A stretch of 64,000 nt of DNA from Bog-473 sp963728845 (GTDB lineage: Bacteria > Actinomycetota > Acidimicrobiia > Acidimicrobiales > RAAP-2): contig CAVSLS010000050.1 of the NCBI GenBank assembly GCA_963728845.1, forward strand, positions 124,001 to 188,000, given 5' to 3'. The notes under the pieces are model-generated. The model saw only the letters and a list, made by a program, of their open reading frames with translations. It did not search any database and was not told the origin of the DNA. Positions 58,413 to 64,000 of the stretch are shown here, one piece after another. How positions within the stretch are numbered: the first letter of the stretch is position 1; each line of letters begins with the position of its first letter. The translations under genes and the position numbers were made by a program.

Positions 58413-58592
58413 TCAGAGGAAGCTGGCCATGCCGATGTTCTGGTCGATTCCCGGTCCATCCCGACGACTCGACCACGGGCGCCAGATCCAGGCGATGACG
58501 ACGAGCCCGATCAGCCCCGCACCCAACAAGACCCATCCCAACGGGTCGATGGCACTTCCGGGTCCCGCGAAGAGGAAGTGATGAGGATTCAC
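58413..58592 (-). CDS. Possible small single-pass membrane protein
   Basis: A 59-residue frame from GTG 58592 with one strong helix (WVLLGAGLIGLVVIAWIW) and a basic stop-transfer segment. It fills the gap between the CaiB operator and the XRE gene. No ribosome site or homology is visible, so it may be spurious. Confidence 0.3.
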   Translation of the reverse strand: MNPHHFLFAGPGSAIDPLGWVLLGAGLIGLVVIAWIWRPWSSRRDGPGIDQNIGMASFL

Positions 58593-58651
58593 GGGGGCCG
58601 ACGGCACCGGGCGGTCGTAGCGCCGCCCGACTGGGCGTGTGGCGCCTCGCA

Positions 58652-58693
58652 ATAGACGATAGTTTATTGTGGCGATTGACGATCGTCTATACT
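58652..58693. promoter_or_regulatory. Operator and leaderless promoter of the XRE gene
   Basis: ATAGACGAT (58652-58660) and ATCGTCTAT (58682-58690) form a perfect inverted repeat 21 bases apart. The right arm runs into TATACT (58688-58693), which lies eight bases before the ATG at 58702, so binding would block transcription start. Confidence 0.6.
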
Positions 58694-58701
58694 CCATACC
58701 G

Positions 58702-59047
58702 ATGCCCAGACTTCAGAGCAGTCCAACAGTCGCGGGGAGCCTGATCCTGCTAGCCCGCCTCAAGGCGGGTCTGACCCAGCGGGACCTCGCCGATCGCCTC
58801 GGGGTGTCACAGCCGACGATCGCTGCCTACGAATCGGGTCGCCGTCAGCCGACCGTTCCGACCTTGATGCGAATTCTCTCTGCTGCCGGGTTCGACCTCG
58901 AGCTCGGCCTCGCACCCCACGACGACCACGATGAGGTTCTCCACTCTCTCGAACGGCTGCGCACACCCCAGGAGCAGGCGCGGCTGGCGGTCGTACCAGG
59001 GCGAGCTCGTCCGCTCCGCGCGGGAGCGGCTCGAGCACGGCTCGTGA
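58702..59047 (+). CDS. XRE-family helix-turn-helix antitoxin-like protein (one apparent frameshift)
   Basis: About 114 residues. A classic XRE domain: LILLARLKAGLTQRDLADRL, GVSQPTIAAYESGRRQP. Then ILSAAGFDLELGLAPHDD. In the given sequence the frame runs on into the next gene, but with one extra base near 58985 the natural end is YQGELVRSARERLEHGS and a TGA at 59045-59047 that overlaps the GTG of the nucleotidyltransferase. So it is probably a separate DNA-binding antitoxin, autoregulated through the inverted repeat upstream. Confidence 0.7.
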
Positions 59048-59595
59048 CGGGGCCGGATGAAGACGCAGAATGTTTCGACTCGGCTGCCATTATCTCCGCC
59101 CTCAACCGCCATAGTGTCCGCTACGTCGTGATTGGCGCGTTCGCAGCGCAACTCCAGGGGGCTCCGATACCGCGGACACGCGACATTGACATAACTCCCT
59201 CCTCCGATCGCCGCAATCTCGAACGTCTTTCGGCCGCACTTCATGAGCTGAACGCGAAGATCCGGTCCGCGGAGGTATCCGAAGGTCTTCCCTTCGATCA
59301 CGATGGCGCCTCACTCGGCCGGGTCCAGGTGTGGAATCTCACGAGCCCTCACGGCGAATTCGACATTTTTTTTGTCCCGAGCGGTACCGAGGGCTACGAG
59401 GACTTGGCACGTCACGCTCGAGTGGTCGACGCAGACGGCCAGTCGATTCCGGTGGCCGATCTCTACGATCTGATCAGATCGAAGGAGGCTGCCCGTAGGC
59501 CAAAGGACATCCTGCACCTTCCGGTCCTGATACAGACGGCCGAGCGCCGACGTCGACGAGAGGGCCGGGTCCCTGGACTCGATATCGGCTTCTGA
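59044..59595 (+). CDS. AbiEii-like nucleotidyltransferase, toxin candidate
   Basis: A 183-residue protein from GTG 59044, which overlaps the XRE stop. VIGAFAAQLQGAPIPRTRDIDI contains the nucleotidyltransferase core, with the Asp-x-Asp metal pair in RTRDIDI; a further SPHGEFDIFF strand supplies the third acidic residue, and DLIRSKEAARRPKD the conserved lysine helix. Members of this group modify RNA or protein by adding nucleotides and are toxins in type II/IV systems. No HEPN partner is seen. Confidence 0.75.
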   Translation: MTGPDEDAECFDSAAIISALNRHSVRYVVIGAFAAQLQGAPIPRTRDIDITPSSDRRNLERLSAALHELNAKIRSAEVSEGLPFDHDGASLGRVQVWNLTSPHGEFDIFFVPSGTEGYEDLARHARVVDADGQSIPVADLYDLIRSKEAARRPKDILHLPVLIQTAERRRRREGRVPGLDIGF

Positions 59596-59875
59596 CCAGT
59601 TTCTGAAAGCAGCCTCAACGGGATCCGGACCCGCGTCGCCACCTTGAGAGAGCGGGCGGGCTCGTCCATTGACTCCTGAGCTGCCTGCCCTCTTTGACCA
59701 AGTTCAGAAGGTTGGAGGCGTCCAACTCGTCCATTCAGGTAGACCGGAGCTGGCTGCGTAGTTGGGCAATTTAGATGGGCAAGAGGGCGCTCACGAACGA
59801 GCGCCGTTCATGTCGCCGTTCCCCGCGAGTAGGGCAGAACCACGACCTCGCCGACGGTGCGGGGCGGCGGTCAGG
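59596..59875. other. Intergenic region, 280 bp
   Basis: No gene found. It contains GCTC...GAGC and GCGGG...CCCGT patches on the minus strand (59600-59690) that faintly resemble a tRNA, but loops and the T-loop are wrong. Confidence 0.35.
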
Positions 59876-61960
59876 CTACAACCTGGCGATTGCGGACACC
59901 GGGGCGACCAGGTGGCCCGCGTCGGGTGCGCCAAGGAAGGTCGCATCGCCGTACGAGTACACGGCGCCGTTCGCACCGGCCAGCCAGTATCCCGATCCCG
60001 TCGGCGTCGAGGTGACGCCGACGACCGGCGGCTGCCCGTTGATGCCCTGACCCGGCACGGAGCCGAAGTACGCGGCATCGCCGTAGGTAAACACGCCGCC
60101 GTCGGATCCCACCAGCCAATAGCCCTGGCCGTCGGGTGTGGCCGCCGCTCCCGTCACGGGGGCGTTGAGGCGGGTCCCGCCGGCCGAGCCGTAGAAGGAA
60201 GCGCCCCCGAAGCTGAAGACGCCACCGTCGGACGCGACGAGCCAGTAGCCGCCGTGGTCGGTGGCGGCCATGGTGACGACGGGGGCGTTGAGGCGGGTGC
60301 CGCCCATGGAACCGTGGAAGCCGCGCGTCGCCGAACGCAAACACCCCGCCGTCGGCGGCCACCAGCCAGTAGCCCTGGCCGCTACGGGTAGGCGTAATGC
60401 CGACAATCGGCGCGTTGAGGTGCTGGCCGCCCATGGAGCCGTCGAAGGGGGCGTCGCCAAAGGCGAAGACCCCGCCGTCGCTCGCCACCAGCCAGTAGCC
60501 CTGGCCGTCGGGCGTAGTGGCGACGCCGACGATCGGTGCGTTGAGGTGCTGGCCGCCCATGGAGCCCTCGAAGGGCGCAGTGCCGTAGGCGAACACGCCA
60601 CCGTCTCGTGCCGCGAGCACTGTGCCCTGGTTCGACGCCGGGGGGAAGGTCAATTGTTCGACGAAGGAACGCAGTCCGGGATCACCGTTGCCGTTGGGAT
60701 TGGTCAACGTGCTGCCGTCAGCCAGGCACCCGACGCTCGGTACGCAGCTGACCGAATTGAGGAAGCTGAGGGCGGTGACCGTGGGGCTGGGCTGCACGGA
60801 CCAGGACGACCCGTTCCAGTACTCCACCACACTCTGTGGCGGTGCGCCCGTGCCGCCGTTGTTGAACGATCCCGTGGAGCCGACGGCCCAGCACTGCGCC
60901 GCGCTCACACAGGCGATCCCGGCCAGCATGCCCGGCGACGTGGAGCCCGGGCACCGACGCCGACGCATCGGTCCACGTGGACCGTCCCAATGCTCCATGA
61001 GGAACCCCGAGGCCGTCCCGGTCGACGGGATCGGTCGTGGCGCCCGAGGCCCAGCAGTCGGTGGCGCCGACGCATTCGAGGCCGCTCAGGTAGCCGCCGT
61101 TGGGCGCCGGCTCGGTCACGCTCGGCACGATCGACCAGGCCGATCCGTCCCAGTGCTCGATAAGGCCCTGGTCGCCGACAGCGCCGGGAAATATCGGAAG
61201 GAAGCCCGACATCTGTGACGCCGGACCGGCGTTGCCGACGGCCCAGCAGTTGCTCGCCGAGAGGCAATGGACACTGAGCAGCTGGTCGAAGGCCTGGCCG
61301 GTGGCCGCACCGGGGACGATGGTCCAGCTGGACCCGTTCCACTGCTCGACAACGTCGGTGAGATTGTTCCCATTCACGTCCGTCGCATAGCCGACCGCCA
61401 TGCAACTCGACGCCGACGCGCAGCTCACACTCGAGAGGATGGCGCCCACCACGCCCGGGACCGCTCGGGGTGGGGCTCGGCACCACGGACCACGACGTGC
61501 CGTTCCAATGCTCGATGAGGGTGCCAGTCGGATTCCCGCTGCCGGTAGCGACCACGGCGCCGACGGCCCAGCAGTCGGAGCCGTTGACGCAGGTGGCGTC
61601 GAAGAGTCCACCGCCCTCCCCACCCGGCAACGGCATCGGGACGAGCGTCCACGTCGTGCCGTTCCAGGCCTCCACGAGTGGGCTGACGGACGACGGGTTG
61701 CCGCCGCCGAGGTTCACCAAGGTGATGCCCACAGCCCAACACTGGAGCGCGTTGGCGCACGTCGAGCCGAGCAGGACGTCATCCGCGCCCGTTCCCGGGA
61801 CCGTGGCGACGTACCAACCTGACGTTGCAGCCTCCGCCGTCTGCGTCGACACGACGCCGATGCTGCCGAGCAGCGCGGCGACGATGAGGACGACGCGTCG
61901 AGAGCGCGGCGGCACGGCGTCGAATGTGCCTGATGCGTGGCGGAAGATACGGACGCGCAT
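59876..61960 (-). CDS. Large secreted protein with two kinds of tandem repeats (about five frameshifts)
   Basis: About 690 residues, MRVRIFRHASG. A signal peptide (RRVVLIVAALLGSIGVV, cleaved near TAEAA) is followed by about seven repeats with a Cys pair and the pattern CWAVG ... EHWNGTSWSVVPSP, then six 42-residue repeats with QGYWLVASDGGVFAFGDA and HLNAPIVG. Frame changes near 61450, 61010, 60970, 60940 and 60335 break the gene, but repeat phase continues across each. Both repeats have beta-propeller character; the protein is exported and probably cell-surface or extracellular. Function unknown. Confidence 0.8.
59880..60640 (-). repeat. Six tandem 42-residue YWLVASDGG-type repeats
   Basis: Coding repeats of 126 bp at the C-terminus of the secreted protein. 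Repeats two to four are nearly identical at protein level (SDGGVFAFGDAPFDGSMGG); repeats one, five and six are more diverged. Six near-copies fits growth by tandem duplication. Confidence 0.75.
60700..61800 (-). repeat. About seven CWAVG/WNGTSW repeats
   Basis: Each repeat of ~55-70 residues has two Cys about 6-8 apart (CVNGSDCWAVG) and ends with a WNG-SW-VP block. They lie N-terminal to the 42-residue repeats in the same protein. Confidence 0.7.
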
Positions 61961-62197
61961 TCCATCACACCATCGTTGCACGCAGTCCAGTGGCTGCGAC
62001 GGATGGTCGCCCGCATCGCTCATGGACCGTGACTGCTGATACCAGGCGACGGGTGGGTCTACGAGATTGACCCGTCCCCTCCCACCGCCACCATTGAAGG
62101 TTCTTCGGAATCAGAGGGGATCCCCTTCTTCCGAGGTCAGCCAGAATGAGGCGAAGACGCTTCAAACTTTCACGTGGCTCGTCGTGTGTGACTGGGG

Positions 62198-62443
62198 TTA
62201 TCCGTTCCATTGGAACAGGACGATTGTGGCGTCGTCGGGAAGTTCGTCGCTCTGATGGTTGAGAACAGAACCTAAGAGTTGGCCCACGATCTCCTCGGGT
62301 TCTCGTTGATCAGAGCCATGTTGCGTCGTGAGGTCCATGAGGCGGTCGACTCCGAACGGCTCATGTTCTGGTAGGTGGGCTTCGACTACACCGTCGGTGT
62401 ACAACAGAAGTTCTGTCCCCGGGCTCGGGCGGCTCGGCCGCAA
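62198..62443 (-). pseudogene. C-terminal stump of a SpoIIE/PP2C-type phosphatase
   Basis: About 81 residues match the end of a SpoIIE-type Ser/Thr phosphatase: SPGTELLLYTDGVVEAH, FGVDRLMDL and SDELPDDATIVLF with the metal Asp pair DD. The upstream frame stops (TGA near 62471) and the N-terminal domain is missing. A transposase-like fragment lies directly upstream. Confidence 0.72.
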
Positions 62444-62470
62444 CGGGCGCTTGGCTGACGGTATCGGTGA

Positions 62471-62640
62471 TCATTGCCAATCCCCAGGGCACAGTCGGGG
62501 CAGAGTGCAGTTCGCCAAGCGCCGTTCAACGGCGTATGAGGATGGGCGGCGGATGCCCCACGTGTAGACCTTGCCCTCGCGCCTCGGGTGCCCGGTGATG
62601 TCGGTCAGCCACTGCACGGCATCCACTGATGGGGCTCTCA
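62471..62640 (-). mobile_element. IS3-family transposase remnant (ORFB)
   Basis: A frame on the minus strand reads VQWLTDITGHPRREGKVY, the start of the IS3-type DDE domain (WLTDITEHP... with its first Asp), then goes out of the family pattern and stops at 62471. Only about 55 residues remain and no inverted repeats were found. It abuts the phosphatase stump. Confidence 0.55.
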
Positions 62641-62824
62641 CGGGCCGCCCCTCGGTCCAGCGGCTTCCAGATGCATCCCCGTGCGTCGTCGTTTGCGCGC
62701 AACTGGGGTTTCATGCCAAGCTTCGGTGAGTCCACGCTACGCGCCGCGGCATGGGAGATCCGGCTGTTTGTTCCCATCCGCCCAGGCTGGTCGCCGGGGC
62801 TGATGTCTTGAGATCCGAGGTGAC
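62641..62824. other. Short gap before the cyclase gene
   Basis: No gene is supported. A short frame on the plus strand (62629-62811) has no family pattern. Confidence 0.3.
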
Positions 62825-64000
62825 ATGGCGTCAGCCACCGAGAACCTCACCGTGCTCTTCACGGACCTGGTTGGGTCGACACAGCTCGCCACTTCGCTGA
62901 CGCCCGAGGTCGCCGACGCTATCCGCCGAGAGCACTTCTCCACGTTACGCCGCGCAATAACGGAAACCGGGGGGAGCGAGGTCAAGAACACCGGAGACGG
63001 GCTCATGGTGGTCTTCTCCACCGCGTCGGCCGCGCTGGCCTGCGCTGTCGCCATGCAACAAGGTGTCTATCGCCACAACGAGGTGTCGGGCCGCGCTCTC
63101 GGCTTGCGCATCGGCTTGAGCAGTGGTGAGGTGACACCCGACGAAGGCGACTACTTCGGCGACTCAGTTGTCGAGGCGGCGCGCCTTTGCGCCTCCGCAA
63201 TTGGTGGCCAGATCCTGGCGGCCGAACTGACGAGGAGCACGGCCGGCCGCCGCGCACCGTACTCGTTCCGGTATGTAGGCAAATTGGAACTCAAGGGCCT
63301 GCCGGATGCCCTTGCCACCACAGAGGTTGCATGGGAGCCACCTGCGCCCGGCGACAGCGATGCTGAGAATGCACGGCTTCCCGGTCGATTGACGCTGGAG
63401 CCCGAGGTTGGTGTGGTCGGGCGTCGGGAAGAACTCGACGTCCTCCACGCCGCCTTCAAGCACGTGTCCGCCGGGGACGGGCGTGAGGTGGTCCTGATCG
63501 CGGGTGAGGCCGGTTTGGGAAAGACGACGATTGCCGCCGAATTCGCTCGTGGCGCTCACGAGCAGGGTGCAAATGTCCTCTTCGGACACTGCCAGGAGGA
63601 GACGGGCGCCCCGTATCAGCCATTCCGCGAGACTCTCGGCCACTATGTCACACACGCACCCGACACCATCCTGACGAGTCATGTGGAGGTTTGCGGTCCC
63701 ATTTTGGGGCTGATGGTCCCCGCTCTGGGCTCTCGGCTCGGGATCACACCCTCGTCCACAACCGCGGATCCCGAAGCAGAGCGTTATCTGCTCTTCGCCG
63801 CCGTCATCGACCTTCTCGTCCGGGCGTCCGAGGATCATGTGCTCGTTGTCGTGCTCGACGACCTGCAATGGGCCGACAAACCAAGCCTGCAGTTGCTCCG
63901 ACACGTCGTCACCAGCATCGAACCGGTACGCGCGCTCATCGTCGTCACCTACCGCAACACGGACCTGTCGCAGTCCGATCCCCTGGTGGAGACCCTTGCT
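62825..64000 (+). CDS. Adenylate/guanylate cyclase domain plus AAA-type ATPase (cut by window end)
   Basis: The frame opens at ATG 62825 (MASATENLTVLFTDLVGST) with GAGG upstream and is still open at 64000, 392 residues. A class III cyclase domain covers residues ~6-180: FTDLVGST (metal Asp), VKNTGDGLMVVF (second Asp), LRIGLSSGEV. A linker then leads into a STAND-type ATPase: GRREELDVL, Walker A GEAGLGKTT near 225, and Walker B VVVLDDLQWAD near 345. Such proteins join cyclic nucleotide synthesis to a signal-sensing NTPase; the usual C-terminal TPR part lies outside. Confidence 0.9.
   Translation, partial: MASATENLTVLFTDLVGSTQLATSLTPEVADAIRREHFSTLRRAITETGGSEVKNTGDGLMVVFSTASAALACAVAMQQGVYRHNEVSGRALGLRIGLSSGEVTPDEGDYFGDSVVEAARLCASAIGGQILAAELTRSTAGRRAPYSFRYVGKLELKGLPDALATTEVAWEPPAPGDSDAENARLPGRLTLEPEVGVVGRREELDVLHAAFKHVSAGDGREVVLIAGEAGLGKTTIAAEFARGAHEQGANVLFGHCQEETGAPYQPFRETLGHYVTHAPDTILTSHVEVCGPILGLMVPALGSRLGITPSSTTADPEAERYLLFAAVIDLLVRASEDHVLVVVLDDLQWADKPSLQLLRHVVTSIEPVRALIVVTYRNTDLSQSDPLVETLA

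Noticed and set aside
58702..59595. A genuine XRE-nucleotidyltransferase fusion protein
   Set aside because: The linker in the fused frame is low-complexity Arg/Ala sequence, while the alternative frame gives a natural C-terminus and a TGA/GTG overlap.
59600..59690. tRNA-like sequence on the minus strand (GCTC...GAGC and GCGGG...CCCGT arms)
   Set aside because: The D-loop would be about 14 bases, the T-loop lacks the TTCRA pattern and the acceptor arms do not pair.
59880..60640. Possible CRISPR or non-coding direct repeats
   Set aside because: The 126-bp units are in-frame coding repeats of a secreted protein, with no spacer structure and no cas genes.
62048..62076. GACGGGT...ACCCGTC hairpin as a terminator
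   Set aside because: The loop is 15 bases and there is no T-run after either arm.
62629..62811. Small plus-strand ORF before the cyclase gene
   Set aside because: No ribosome site or recognisable pattern; it overlaps the transposase remnant on the other strand.
1..64000. Prophage, plasmid origin or integrative element
   Set aside because: No integrase, phage structural, replication or conjugation genes were recognised; only a small IS3 fragment is present.

Overview
The window looks like chromosomal DNA of a high-G+C actinobacterium, most plausibly of the Acidimicrobiia or a related soil/aquatic lineage. The signs are dense GC-rich coding, frequent GTG starts, leaderless promoters (a TANNNT box 6-8 nt before the start codon), many SDR, amidohydrolase-2 and family III CoA-transferase genes, and a secreted protein with GYWLVASDGG-type repeats. 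That placement is inference; there is no rRNA, tRNA or universal marker gene here.

Layout. (1) 1-34,915 is a catabolic island, mostly divergent gene pairs: Rieske oxygenase operon / Baeyer-Villiger monooxygenase; cyclase / amidohydrolase-SDR; aldolase / acyl-CoA dehydrogenase; E1 alpha-beta / two SDRs; TetR / AMP-ligase; AMP-ligase / P450-TetR; a five-gene minus-strand operon (amidohydrolase, two M24 proteins, enoyl-CoA hydratase, fused CaiB) / ketosteroid-dehydrogenase-like flavoprotein; ferredoxin / P450. Together they read as oxygenation, ring opening, CoA activation and beta-oxidation of an alicyclic, steroid-like or terpenoid-like compound; the substrate is not identifiable. (2) 35,130-43,511 holds an EEP phosphatase-like protein, a lipoprotein and a copper-related set (PHM-like monooxygenase, HMA protein, copper P-type ATPase, COG4315 protein, two membrane proteins). 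(3) 44,016-50,615 carries polyprenyl-type glycosyltransferases and large membrane proteins with a TetR. (4) 50,694-58,301 is a second catabolic module: cyclic-nucleotide-binding/thioredoxin-reductase-like protein plus TetR, amidohydrolase, and a CaiB-DUF35-thiolase operon. (5) 58,652-64,000 is accessory: an XRE/nucleotidyltransferase pair, a secreted repeat protein, stumps of a SpoIIE-type phosphatase and an IS3-type transposase, and a truncated adenylate cyclase/ATPase.

Two regulatory patterns stand out. A 10-bp element, TGTACCGACC, sits between the genes of four divergent pairs in the first island. A different dyad, CATAGT-N4-ACTATG, lies at the TetR/amidohydrolase promoter (53,098) and again at the promoter of the CaiB-DUF35-thiolase operon (58,277), which links those units to that TetR.

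Data quality: more than twenty otherwise intact genes contain one or more single-base frameshifts, mostly with one extra base. Extra-base bias fits insertion-type sequencing error better than gene decay, so I annotate them as single genes and mark the shift.
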